From Streptomyces neyagawaensis (GTDB taxonomy: Bacteria; Actinomycetota; Actinomycetes; Streptomycetales; Streptomycetaceae): a stretch of 64,000 nucleotides of DNA. Under the pieces are notes generated by a model. It was not told the DNA's origin. It searched no databases and worked only from the letters and a program-made list of their open reading frames with translations. The DNA is taken from positions 1 to 64,000 of the forward strand of contig NZ_JAMGBG010000083.1 in the NCBI RefSeq assembly GCF_023516595.1, in the 5' to 3' direction. Both the position numbers and the translations under genes were made by a program. Shown here one piece after another: positions 8,356 to 16,831 of the stretch (its first letter is position 1; each line of letters starts with the position of its first letter).

Positions 8356-9845
8356 ACGCCCAGCCCCCACTTCGCCAGCTCGGCCTCCAGCGCTGCGCGG
8401 GTCTCGCGGGCCTCCGCGTGGGCGGTCTCCAGGTCGGCCAAGGCCTGCTCCAGGGTGATCTGCTCGCCGGTGTCGGCGGGCTCGACGTACAGCGGGATGT
8501 TCAGGTTCCAGCCGTTGGCCCTGATGTCGTCCAGGGTCGCGACCGCGGCCAGGCCGAGCTGGTCGGCGTACTCCAGGTATGCCTTCAGGAGGGTCTCGGC
8601 GTGGTCGGGCTCGAGGGTGTTCTGGTTACGGCCACGCTTGAAAAGCGACTCTCCGTTGACGAAGAGCACTTTGTCCTGCTGCTCGGCGGGGCGCTGACGG
8701 CGCAGGATCAGCACGCAGGCGGCAAGGCCGGCGCCGTAGAACAGGTTGGGCGCCAGACCGATGACGGCCTCCACGAAGCCGGCTTTGAGGATGTGCTCGC
8801 GGACGCGACCCTCAGCGCCCTGACGGAACAGGGCGCCCCGCGGGAGGACGACCGCGACCCTTCCGCCGGTGGGCGCGGCGGAGGTGAGCATGTGCTGGAC
8901 CCAGGCCCAGTCGGCGTACCCCTTCGGCGGCACCCCGCCCAGCTCATTACGGCCCCACGGATCGGAGGCCCACTGCTCCTGGCCCCAGTTCTTCAACGAG
9001 AACGGCGGGTTGGCGATTACGCAGTCGAACCGCGCCAACCGACCGTGGTCGAAGTAGGCCGGGTCGCGCAACGTATCGCCGCGCTCGATGTGGAAGTCCT
9101 CCATGCCATGCAGCAGCAGGTTCATCCGGGCGATCGCCGAGGTGGTGAGCACCTTCTCCTGGCCGTACAGCTTGCCGAGCACCGTCTTCGGGTCGCCGCC
9201 GCAGGCCTTGATGTGCTGGATGACCTCGATCAGCATGCCACCGGTGCCACAGGCCGGATCGTAGACCGTCTCGCCTTCCTGGGGATCGAGGATGTTGACC
9301 AGGAGCGCGACCACCTCGCGCGGGGTGTAGTACTCGCCTGCCTTCTTGTTCGACTGGTCGGCGAACCGCTTGATCAGGTACTCGTACGCCTGTCCCAGCA
9401 CGTCGGGGGCGGCCTGGGAGATCGAAAGAGTCTTGGTCGAGAAGTGCTCGATCAGGTCGATCAGGTTGCTGTCCGGGAGCTTGTCCTTGTTGGTCCAGGT
9501 CGCGCCACCGAAGATGCCGTACAGCGTGCCCTGGTTGGCCTGCTCGATCCCCCGAAAGGCGCTCTTGAGCGCCTCACCGACGTTCTCGGTGCGCTCGCGC
9601 ACGTCTTCCCAGTGGCATCCCTCGGGGATGATGAACCGGTGGTTCTCCTCGAACGCCGCGTACGTGTGGTCGCCGTCGGACTCGTCGAGCGCGCGGGCAT
9701 ACTCCTCGTCGTACACATCGCTGATCCGTTTGAAGAACATCAAGGGGAAGATGTACGCCTTGAAGTCCGCCTGATCGATACTGCCCCGAAGTAGATCAGC
9801 CGCCTTCGCCAGGTACGACTTCAGCTCCCCCAGCGTCAACGGCAT
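8352..9845 (-). CDS. hsdM: Type I methyltransferase subunit with NPPF motif IV (m6A)
   Basis: A 497-aa adenine-specific HsdM and first gene of the operon. Residues 173-178 carry YTPREV, motif I is DPACGTGGML (196-205), and the catalytic motif IV is NPPF (279-282). ATG 9845 is preferred to upstream in-frame starts because GCAGGAA is spaced about 6 nt before it. It pairs with the second HsdM (NPPY) and one HsdS, predicting an M1M2S methyltransferase rather than the usual M2S. Both active sites look intact, so this is not a simple decayed duplication. Confidence 0.95.
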   Translation of the reverse strand: MPLTLGELKSYLAKAADLLRGSIDQADFKAYIFPLMFFKRISDVYDEEYARALDESDGDHTYAAFEENHRFIIPEGCHWEDVRERTENVGEALKSAFRGIEQANQGTLYGIFGGATWTNKDKLPDSNLIDLIEHFSTKTLSISQAAPDVLGQAYEYLIKRFADQSNKKAGEYYTPREVVALLVNILDPQEGETVYDPACGTGGMLIEVIQHIKACGGDPKTVLGKLYGQEKVLTTSAIARMNLLLHGMEDFHIERGDTLRDPAYFDHGRLARFDCVIANPPFSLKNWGQEQWASDPWGRNELGGVPPKGYADWAWVQHMLTSAAPTGGRVAVVLPRGALFRQGAEGRVREHILKAGFVEAVIGLAPNLFYGAGLAACVLILRRQRPAEQQDKVLFVNGESLFKRGRNQNTLEPDHAETLLKAYLEYADQLGLAAVATLDDIRANGWNLNIPLYVEPADTGEQITLEQALADLETAHAEARETRAALEAELAKWGLGV

Positions 9846-10192
9846 CGGAAGTTCCTGCTCCCCCGCGCCGACCGCACTCGACCCCACTCGATCACTGCCC
9901 GTTCCACACTCGGCCTGCTTCAGCTCGCCGTCCAGGCGAGAACGTGTCGGAGTCTAGTGGGATACGCCAGCGCTGCACCGAAAGCTTGGCCTCGCAGCCG
10001 AGGCCTACAGCTCCGCCGCAGGTCAGCACCATGCGATGCCTGGATACACCAGGCGCCCGGCAGCTGGTCGGCCCATCCACACCTCGCGGGCGCGACTCAC
10101 GTCCTGACGCACTCTGGTCACTGCGCGTGCCCGAACGGAGCACCACGCAAGGGATGACTGAGTGCCGGCCTCGGTGAAGACAGGCAGCAACG
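9846..10192. other. Intergenic region upstream of the hsd operon
   Basis: A 347-bp gap between the start of the hsd operon (minus) and the stop of the TetR gene (minus). It should contain the hsd promoter. Frames crossing it have poor codon bias and no family resemblance. I see no clear promoter hexamers, terminator hairpin or RNA gene. Confidence 0.3.
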
Positions 10193-10804
10193 TCAGCCGT
10201 ACGGCGCCGCGTCCCCGCCCGCCGCCGCGAACGCGCCCCTGGCCATCCTGTGCAGCAGCTCCGCCGTCGCCGTGCGGCCCGGGAGGGAGCCCGGGCGGCC
10301 GAGGTGGGGGGTGGAGTTCAGGAGGCCGAAGACCGAGTGGACGGCCGAGCGGGCGGCGGGCTCGGCGAGGGCGGGGTAGACCTCGCGGAGCACCTCGACC
10401 CACAGTTCGACGTACTGCCGCTGGAGCTGGCGCACCAGCTTGCGGTCGCTGTCGCGGAGGCGGTCCAGCTCACGGTCGTGCAGGGTGATGAGGGGGCGGT
10501 CGTCGAGGGCGAAGTCGATGTGCCCCTCGATGAGCGAGTCGAGCACCGCCCCGGCCGGCCCCCCGTCGGCCTCCGCCAGCCGCCGCTTCGCACCCGTCAG
10601 GAGCTGCCCGCTGATGCCGACCAGCAGCTCGGCGAGCATCGCGTCCTTGCCGGCGAAGTGACGGTAGAGGCCGGGGCCGCTGATGCCGACGGCGGCGCCT
10701 ATCTCGTCGACGCCGACCCCGTGGAAGCCTCGCTCGGCGAACAGCCGGGCGGCCTCCTTGAGGATCTGCTCGCGGCGGGTGGGGGCGTCGGTTCTGGTGG
10801 CCAT
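10193..10804 (-). CDS. TetR-family regulator of the adjacent leucine/acyl-CoA catabolic operon
   Basis: A 203-aa protein. Residues ~10-60 form a TetR_N helix-turn-helix (TRREQILKEAARLFAERGFH, then VDEIGAAVGISGPGLYRHFAGK). The C-terminal helical ligand domain resembles regulators of streptomycete acyl-CoA catabolic genes. It is divergent from mccB with an 87-bp spacer carrying two TTAAC-type inverted repeats, so repression of both promoters, relieved by an acyl-CoA intermediate, is likely (inference). The start ATG 10804 is the first codon of the conserved N-terminus. Confidence 0.9.
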   Translation of the reverse strand: MATRTDAPTRREQILKEAARLFAERGFHGVGVDEIGAAVGISGPGLYRHFAGKDAMLAELLVGISGQLLTGAKRRLAEADGGPAGAVLDSLIEGHIDFALDDRPLITLHDRELDRLRDSDRKLVRQLQRQYVELWVEVLREVYPALAEPAARSAVHSVFGLLNSTPHLGRPGSLPGRTATAELLHRMARGAFAAAGGDAAPYG

Positions 10805-10825
10805 GGAGCCAATTCTAGACAGGGA

Positions 10826-10878
10826 GGTTAGCGGTCGTTAACCTGGAGGAAATGCGTTAACGCTCATTAACAAAGGTG
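10826..10878. promoter_or_regulatory. Two palindromic TetR-type operators
   Basis: Between the divergent tetR and mccB starts lies GGTTAGCGGTCGTTAACC (10826-10843), an 18-bp palindrome with one mismatched pair. A perfect GCGTTAACGC (10854-10863) follows, and then a further TTAAC. These share the half-site GTTAAC/TTAACG and cover the likely promoters of both genes, as expected for TetR-family autoregulation. Confidence 0.6.
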
Positions 10879-10891
10879 AGGGGACCGCACG

Positions 10892-12508
10892 ATGGACCAG
10901 GCACCGGAGCTCACGACCGCGGTGGACCCCGCGGCGGAGTCGTTTCGGGCCAATGAGGCCGCGCACCGCGCCCTCGGCGAGGAGCTGCGCGCCAGGCTGG
11001 CCGCCGCCCGCCTCGGCGGCGGCGAGAAGGCGCGCGCCCGGCACACCGCCCGCGGCAAGCTGCTGCCGAGGGACCGGGTCGACACCCTCCTGGACCCGGG
11101 CTCGCCCTTCCTGGAGCTGGCCCCCCTCGCCGCCGACGGCATGTACGACGGGCAGGCGCCGGCGGCCGGGGTGATCGCCGGGATCGGCAGGGTCAGCGGC
11201 CGCGAGTGCGTGATCGTGGCCAACGACGCCACCGTCAAGGGCGGCACGTACTACCCGATGACGGTGAAGAAGCACCTGAGGGCCCAGGAGGTGGCGCTGG
11301 AGAACCGCCTCCCCTGCCTCTACCTCGTCGACTCGGGCGGCGCCTTCCTGCCCATGCAGGACGAGGTCTTCCCCGACCGTGAGCACTTCGGCCGGATCTT
11401 CTACAACCAGGCCCGGATGTCGGGCGCGGGCATCCCGCAGATCGCGGCCGTCCTCGGCTCGTGCACGGCGGGCGGCGCGTACGTCCCGGCGATGAGCGAC
11501 GAGGCCGTGATCGTCCGCAACCAGGGGACGATCTTCCTCGGCGGCCCCCCGCTGGTGAAGGCCGCCACCGGTGAGGTCGTCACCGCGGAGGAGCTGGGCG
11601 GCGGCGAGGTCCACTCCCGGGTCTCCGGGGTCACCGACCACCTCGCCGAGGACGACGCGCACGCCCTGCGGATCGTGCGCACGATCGTGTCCACGCTCCC
11701 CTCGCGCGGCCCGCTCCCCTGGTCGGTGGAGCCGGCCGTCGAGCCCAAGGTGGACCCGTACACGCTGTACGGGGCGGTGCCGGTCGACTCGCGCACCCCG
11801 TACGACGTGCGGGAGGTCATCGCGCGCGTGGTCGACGGCTCGCGCTTCGCCGAGTTCAAGGCGGAGTTCGGGCAGACCCTCGTCACCGGCTTCGCCCGGA
11901 TCCACGGCCACCCGGTGGGGATCGTCGCCAACAACGGCATCCTGTTCTCGGAATCGGCCCAGAAGGGCGCCCACTTCATCGAGCTGTGCGACCAGCGCGG
12001 CATCCCGCTGGTGTTCCTTCAGAACATCTCCGGCTTCATGGTCGGCCGGGACTACGAGGCCGGCGGCATCGCCAAGCACGGCGCGAAGATGGTGACGGCG
12101 GTGGCCTGCACCCGCGTCCCCAAGCTGACGGTCGTGGTCGGCGGTTCGTACGGCGCCGGCAACTACTCGATGTGCGGCCGGGCGTACTCGCCGCGCTTTC
12201 TGTGGATGTGGCCCAACGCCAAGATCTCGGTGATGGGCGGCGAGCAGGCCGCGTCCGTCCTCGCGACCGTCAAGCGGGACCAGTTGGAGGCGCGCGGCGA
12301 GCAGTGGCCGCTGGAGGACGAGGAGTCCTTCAAGGACCCGATCCGCGCCCAGTACGAGCGCCAGGGGAACGCCTACTACGCCACCGCCCGCCTCTGGGAC
12401 GACGGCGTGATCGACCCGCTGGACACCCGCCAGGTCCTGGGCCTCGCCCTGACCGCCTGCGCCAACGCGCCCCTGGGTGACCCCCAGTTCGGCGTCTTCC
12501 GGATGTGA
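10892..12508 (+). CDS. mccB: Methylcrotonoyl-CoA carboxylase, carboxyltransferase (beta) subunit
   Basis: A 538-aa acyl-CoA carboxyltransferase: N-terminal domain with the RDRVDTLLDPGSPFLEL motif, and the two crotonase-like halves with the oxyanion-forming glycine stretches (GSCTAGGAYVPAMSDE and VGGSYGAGNYSMCGRAY). It transfers carboxyl from biotin to 3-methylcrotonyl-CoA in leucine degradation. The MCC assignment rests on the operon: biotin carboxylase/BCCP, HMG-CoA lyase and acyl-CoA dehydrogenase follow with overlaps or 6-bp gaps. A propionyl/acetyl-CoA carboxylase role is less likely in this context. ATG 10892 follows a GGTGAGGGGA ribosome site. Confidence 0.93.
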   Translation: MDQAPELTTAVDPAAESFRANEAAHRALGEELRARLAAARLGGGEKARARHTARGKLLPRDRVDTLLDPGSPFLELAPLAADGMYDGQAPAAGVIAGIGRVSGRECVIVANDATVKGGTYYPMTVKKHLRAQEVALENRLPCLYLVDSGGAFLPMQDEVFPDREHFGRIFYNQARMSGAGIPQIAAVLGSCTAGGAYVPAMSDEAVIVRNQGTIFLGGPPLVKAATGEVVTAEELGGGEVHSRVSGVTDHLAEDDAHALRIVRTIVSTLPSRGPLPWSVEPAVEPKVDPYTLYGAVPVDSRTPYDVREVIARVVDGSRFAEFKAEFGQTLVTGFARIHGHPVGIVANNGILFSESAQKGAHFIELCDQRGIPLVFLQNISGFMVGRDYEAGGIAKHGAKMVTAVACTRVPKLTVVVGGSYGAGNYSMCGRAYSPRFLWMWPNAKISVMGGEQAASVLATVKRDQLEARGEQWPLEDEESFKDPIRAQYERQGNAYYATARLWDDGVIDPLDTRQVLGLALTACANAPLGDPQFGVFRM

Positions 12509-12522
12509 GGGGGCTTGTGAAC

Positions 12523-14475
12523 GTGAGCATGTTCGACACGGTGCTGGTGGCCAACCGGGGCGAGATCGCCGTCCGCGTCATCCGCACCCTCCGCGCCCTC
12601 GGCGTCCGCTCGGTCGCGGTGTACTCCGACGCGGACGCCGACGCCCGGCACGTACGGGAGGCCGACACGGCGGTACGGATCGGTCCCGCGCCGGCGGCGG
12701 AGAGCTATCTGTCGGTGGAGCGCCTGCTGGAGGCGGCGGCCCGCACGGGCGCGCAGGCCGTGCACCCGGGGTACGGCTTCCTCGCGGAGAACGCCGGGTT
12801 CGCGCGGGCGTGCGCCGAGGCGGGACTCGTCTTCATCGGGCCCCCCGCCGACGCCATCTCCCTGATGGGCGACAAGATCCGCGCCAAGGAGACGGTCCGG
12901 GCGGCCGGGGTGCCGGTGGTCCCCGGCTCCAGCGGCAGCGGTCTGACCGACGGCCAGCTCGCGGACGCGGCGCGGGAGATCGGGATGCCGGTGCTGCTGA
13001 AGCCCAGTGCGGGCGGCGGCGGCAAGGGCATGCGGCTGGTGCGGGACGAGTCGGCGCTCGCCGACGAGATCGCGGCCGCCCGCCGTGAGGCCCGCGCCTC
13101 CTTCGGTGACGACACCCTCCTCGTGGAGCGGTGGATCGACCGCCCCCGGCACATCGAGATCCAGGTCCTGGCCGACAACCACGGGCACGTGATCCACCTC
13201 GGCGAGCGCGAGTGCTCGCTCCAGCGCCGCCACCAGAAGGTCATCGAGGAGGCGCCCAGCGTCCTGCTCGACGAGGCCACCCGTGCCGCGATGGGCGAGG
13301 CGGCGGTCCAGGCGGCCCGCTCCTGCGGCTACTCCGGCGCGGGCACCGTCGAGTTCATCGTCCCCGGCGGCGATCCGTCGTCGTACTACTTCATGGAGAT
13401 GAACACGCGCCTCCAGGTGGAGCACCCGGTGACCGAGCTGGTCACGGGCGTCGACTTGGTGGAGTGGCAGCTGCGGGTGGCGGCGGGCGAGCGACTGGCC
13501 CTCACCCAGGACGACATCCGGCTGACGGGCCACGCCGTCGAGGCCCGGATCTGCGCCGAGGACCCCTCGCGCGGCTTCCTGCCCTCCGGCGGCACGATCC
13601 TCGCCCTGCGCGAACCGCAGGGCGACGGCGTCCGCACGGACTCCGGCCTCACCGAGGGCACGGAGGTCGGTTCGCTGTACGACCCGATGCTCTCCAAGGT
13701 CATCGCGTACGGCCCCGACCGGCCCACCGCGCTGCGCCGGCTCCGGGCCGCCCTCGCCGGGACGGTCACCCTGGGCGTGCAGACGAACGCCGGGTTCCTG
13801 CGCCGGCTGCTGGCACATCCGGCGGTGGTCACGGGCGACCTGGACACGGGCCTGGTCGAGCGGGAGGTCGACGGGCTCGTACCGGACGGGGTGCCCGAGG
13901 CCGTGTACGAAGCGGCGGCGGCCCTGCGGCTCGACGCGCTGACGCCGCGCGGCGAGGGCTGGACGGACCCCTTCTCGGTGCCGAACGGCTGGCGCCTGGG
14001 CGGAGAGACCGTTCCCCCGGCCTTCGACCTGCGGGTGCCGGGCCTCGAACCCGTCACCCATCGCCCGCTGGGCACCCACACCATCACGGGCGACCGGGTC
14101 TCCGTGACCCTGGACGGCGTCCGCCACACCTTCCACCACGCCGAGGGCTGGCTCGGCCGGGACGGCGACGCCTGGCACGTACGGGACCACGACCGGGTGG
14201 CCGCCGCCCTGACCGGCGCGGCCCACGGGGGCGCGGACTCGCTGACGGCGCCGATGCCCGGCACGGTCACCGTGGTGAAGGTGGCCGTCGGCGACGAGGT
14301 GAGCGCCGGTCAGAGTCTGCTGGTGGTGGAGGCGATGAAGATGGAGCACGTCATCGCCGCACCGCACGCCGGGACCGTCACCGAACTGGACGTGGCGCCG
14401 GGCACGACCGTCGCCATGGACCAGGTGCTGGCGGTCGTCGCCCCGCACGAGCAGGACGAGGAGGCCGCGCGATGA
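12523..14475 (+). CDS. mccA: Methylcrotonoyl-CoA carboxylase, biotin carboxylase/BCCP (alpha) subunit
   Basis: About 650 aa. An ATP-grasp biotin carboxylase (residues 1-450; SAGGGGKGMRL loop, MEMNTRLQVEHPVTE active-site segment), a linker, and a C-terminal biotinyl domain with EAMKMEH carrying the biotinylated Lys. It carboxylates biotin for MccB. Three in-frame starts lie close together (GTG 12517, GTG 12523, ATG 12529). I chose 12523 because GAGGGGG ends about 9 nt upstream, but the choice is uncertain by a few residues. The stop overlaps the next start in ATGA. Confidence 0.93.
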   Translation: MSMFDTVLVANRGEIAVRVIRTLRALGVRSVAVYSDADADARHVREADTAVRIGPAPAAESYLSVERLLEAAARTGAQAVHPGYGFLAENAGFARACAEAGLVFIGPPADAISLMGDKIRAKETVRAAGVPVVPGSSGSGLTDGQLADAAREIGMPVLLKPSAGGGGKGMRLVRDESALADEIAAARREARASFGDDTLLVERWIDRPRHIEIQVLADNHGHVIHLGERECSLQRRHQKVIEEAPSVLLDEATRAAMGEAAVQAARSCGYSGAGTVEFIVPGGDPSSYYFMEMNTRLQVEHPVTELVTGVDLVEWQLRVAAGERLALTQDDIRLTGHAVEARICAEDPSRGFLPSGGTILALREPQGDGVRTDSGLTEGTEVGSLYDPMLSKVIAYGPDRPTALRRLRAALAGTVTLGVQTNAGFLRRLLAHPAVVTGDLDTGLVEREVDGLVPDGVPEAVYEAAAALRLDALTPRGEGWTDPFSVPNGWRLGGETVPPAFDLRVPGLEPVTHRPLGTHTITGDRVSVTLDGVRHTFHHAEGWLGRDGDAWHVRDHDRVAAALTGAAHGGADSLTAPMPGTVTVVKVAVGDEVSAGQSLLVVEAMKMEHVIAAPHAGTVTELDVAPGTTVAMDQVLAVVAPHEQDEEAAR

Positions 14476-15458
14476 CGTCACCGGACAGCATGGGGGCGAC
14501 CGCGGAGGGTTCCGCCCCGGGCCTGCCGATGACCGTGCCCGCACCGGCCGCCGACGGGCTCCCGACGCGGGTCCGTATCCACGAGGTCGGCGCCCGTGAC
14601 GGCCTGCAGAACGAGAAGGCGACCGTCCCGACGGAGGTGAAGGCCGAGTTCGTCCGCCGCCTGGCCGACGCGGGGCTGACGACGATCGAGGCGACGAGCT
14701 TCGTGCACCCCAAGTGGGTGCCGCAGCTCGCCGACGCCGAGGCGTTGTTCCCGCAGGTCGCCGATCTGCCGGTGGACCTGCCGGTCCTGGTGCCCAACGA
14801 GCGCGGCCTCGACCGGGCCCTGGCGCTGGGCGCCCGCCGGGTGGCCGTCTTCGCCAGCGCCACCGAGTCCTTCGCCAAGGCCAACCTCAACCGCACGGTC
14901 GACGAGGCGCTGGCCATGTTCGACCCGGTGGTGACCCGGGCGAAGGCCGACGGGGTGCAGGTGCGGGGCTATCTCTCCATGTGCTTCGGCGACCCCTGGG
15001 AGGGCCCGGTGCCCATCCCGCAGGTCGTCCGGGTCTGCCGGGCCCTGCTCGACATGGGCTGCGACGAGCTGAGCCTCGGCGACACCATCGGCGTCGCCAC
15101 CCCGGGCCATGTGCAGGCACTGCTCACCGCGCTGACCGAGGCGGGGGTGCCGACCCCGGCCCTCGGTGTCCACTTCCACGACACCTACGGCCAGGCCCTC
15201 GCCAACACCCTCGCGGCGCTGCGGCACGGCGTCACGACCGTCGACGCCTCCGCCGGCGGCCTCGGCGGCTGCCCCTACGCCAAGAGCGCCACCGGCAACC
15301 TCGCCACGGAAGACCTCGTGTGGATGCTGCGGGGCCTCGGCATCGACACCGGCGTCGACCTCGGCCGTCTCGTCGCCACCAGCGCGTGGATGGCCGACCA
15401 CCTGGGCCGACCCAGCCCGTCCCGCACCGTACGAGCCCTCTCCCACAAGGAGCAGTGA
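14472..15458 (+). CDS. hmgL: Hydroxymethylglutaryl-CoA lyase
   Basis: A 328-aa HMGL-like TIM-barrel enzyme that splits HMG-CoA to acetyl-CoA and acetoacetate, the last step of leucine degradation. The metal/substrate motifs are clear: EVGARDGLQNE near residue 40, HFHDTYGQA, and the catalytic loop GLGGCPYAKSATGN with its cysteine. It starts in an ATGA overlap with mccA, which indicates translational coupling. The first ~30 residues are a Ser/Pro/Ala-rich extension ahead of the conserved core, as in other actinomycete homologues. Confidence 0.94.
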   Translation: MTSPDSMGATAEGSAPGLPMTVPAPAADGLPTRVRIHEVGARDGLQNEKATVPTEVKAEFVRRLADAGLTTIEATSFVHPKWVPQLADAEALFPQVADLPVDLPVLVPNERGLDRALALGARRVAVFASATESFAKANLNRTVDEALAMFDPVVTRAKADGVQVRGYLSMCFGDPWEGPVPIPQVVRVCRALLDMGCDELSLGDTIGVATPGHVQALLTALTEAGVPTPALGVHFHDTYGQALANTLAALRHGVTTVDASAGGLGGCPYAKSATGNLATEDLVWMLRGLGIDTGVDLGRLVATSAWMADHLGRPSPSRTVRALSHKEQ

Positions 15459-15464
15459 GTTTTC

Positions 15465-16625
15465 ATGGACCACCACCTCTCTCCCGAACTGGAAGAACTC
15501 CGCCGTACGGTCGAGGAGTTCGCGCACGAGGTCGTCGCGCCGAAGATCGGCGACTTCTACGAGCGCCATGAGTTCCCGTACGAGATCGTGCGGGAGATGG
15601 GCCGTATGGGCCTGTTCGGGCTGCCGTTCCCGGAGGAGTACGGGGGTATGGGCGGCGACTACCTGGCGCTCGGTATCGCCCTGGAGGAGCTGGCGCGGGT
15701 GGACTCGTCCGTGGCCATCACCCTGGAAGCGGGGGTGTCCCTGGGCGCCATGCCGATCCATCTGTTCGGCACGCCGGCCCAGAAGGAGGAGTGGCTGCCG
15801 CGGCTGTGCTCCGGGGAGATCCTGGGCGCGTTCGGCCTCACCGAGCCCGACGGCGGCTCGGACGCGGGCGCGACCCGTACGACGGCCCGGCTCGACGAGG
15901 AGACCAACGAGTGGGTGATCAACGGCAGCAAGTGCTTCATCACCAACTCCGGGACCGACATCACGGGGCTCGTCACGGTCACGGCGGTGACCGGCCGCAC
16001 TCCGGAGGGCAAGCCGCTGATCTCCTCCATCATCGTCCCGTCCGGCACTCCGGGCTTCACGGTGGCGGCCCCCTACTCGAAGGTCGGCTGGAACGCCTCC
16101 GACACCCGTGAGCTGTCCTTCTCCGACGTCCGGGTGCCCGCGGAGAACCTCCTCGGCGAACTCGGCCGTGGCTACGCGCAGTTCCTGCGCATCCTCGACG
16201 AGGGCCGGATCGCCATCTCGGCGCTCGCCACGGGGCTCGCCCAGGGCTGTGTCGACGAGTCGGTGAAGTACGCCAAGGAGCGCCATGCCTTCGGCCGGCC
16301 GATCGGCTCCAACCAGGCGATCCAGTTCAAGATCGCCGACATGGAGATGAAGGCCCACACGGCCCGCCTCGCCTGGCGGGACGCGGCCTCACGGCTGGTC
16401 GCCGGGGAACCGTTCAAGAAGGAGGCGGCGCTGGCGAAGCTGTACTCCTCCACGGTCGCCGTCGACAACGCCCGTGACGCCACGCAGATCCACGGCGGCT
16501 ACGGCTTCATGAACGAGTACCCGGTGGCCCGTATGTGGCGTGACTCCAAGATCCTGGAGATCGGCGAGGGCACGAGCGAGGTCCAACGCATGCTGATCGC
16601 CCGCGAGTTGGGGCTCGTGGGCTGA
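15465..16625 (+). CDS. acdH: Acyl-CoA dehydrogenase (isovaleryl/short-branched-chain type)
   Basis: A 386-aa FAD-dependent acyl-CoA dehydrogenase, last gene of the leucine operon, expected to oxidise isovaleryl-CoA. FAD/substrate motifs include LTEPDGGSDAG, VINGSKCFITN and QIHGGYGFMNEYP. In the C-terminal IGEGTSEVQ the canonical catalytic glutamate is present. Dedicated isovaleryl-CoA dehydrogenases have a non-acidic residue there and use a different Glu, so this enzyme may act on several branched or short acyl-CoAs, as reported for streptomycete AcdH. It starts 6 bp after hmgL. Confidence 0.9.
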   Translation: MDHHLSPELEELRRTVEEFAHEVVAPKIGDFYERHEFPYEIVREMGRMGLFGLPFPEEYGGMGGDYLALGIALEELARVDSSVAITLEAGVSLGAMPIHLFGTPAQKEEWLPRLCSGEILGAFGLTEPDGGSDAGATRTTARLDEETNEWVINGSKCFITNSGTDITGLVTVTAVTGRTPEGKPLISSIIVPSGTPGFTVAAPYSKVGWNASDTRELSFSDVRVPAENLLGELGRGYAQFLRILDEGRIAISALATGLAQGCVDESVKYAKERHAFGRPIGSNQAIQFKIADMEMKAHTARLAWRDAASRLVAGEPFKKEAALAKLYSSTVAVDNARDATQIHGGYGFMNEYPVARMWRDSKILEIGEGTSEVQRMLIARELGLVG

Positions 16626-16641
16626 CACCGCCGTATCGAGG

Positions 16642-16671
16642 AGGCCGGATTCGTTCTCACGGATCCGGCCT
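16642..16671 (+). terminator. Terminator of the leucine operon
   Basis: Perfect 9-bp inverted repeat AGGCCGGAT / ATCCGGCCT separated by 12 nt, 17 bp after the acdH stop. It has no strong U-tract, as is usual in Streptomyces. Confidence 0.75.
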
Positions 16672-16760
16672 TCTGACGTGCGGGGGCGGTTCGCCCGCCA
16701 CGGGGACGCGCGCCCGGACGCGGCATCCCTCCAGCAGACCCCACCCCCTGGACAGGAAGT

Positions 16761-16779
16761 GAGGTTAGGCTAACCTATC
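16761..16779. promoter_or_regulatory. Iron box (IdeR/DmdR1-type) upstream of desE
   Basis: GAGGTTAGGCTAACCTATC matches the 19-bp streptomycete iron box centred on TTAGGCTAACCT and lies about 53 bp before the desE start. DmdR1/IdeR with Fe(II) should repress here, giving iron-starvation induction. Confidence 0.88.
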
Positions 16780-16831
16780 TTCGAACTCACCCTCGGGCGG
16801 CACTCCGCCCCGTTCGAAAGTAGCCATACTC

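Noticed and set aside
9892..10146. 84-codon minus-strand ORF before the hsd operon
   Set aside because: Poor codon bias, no ribosome site, no recognisable similarity.
12376..14544. 722-codon minus-strand frame
   Set aside because: Antisense of the biotin carboxylase gene; His/Arg/Gly-rich low-complexity translation.
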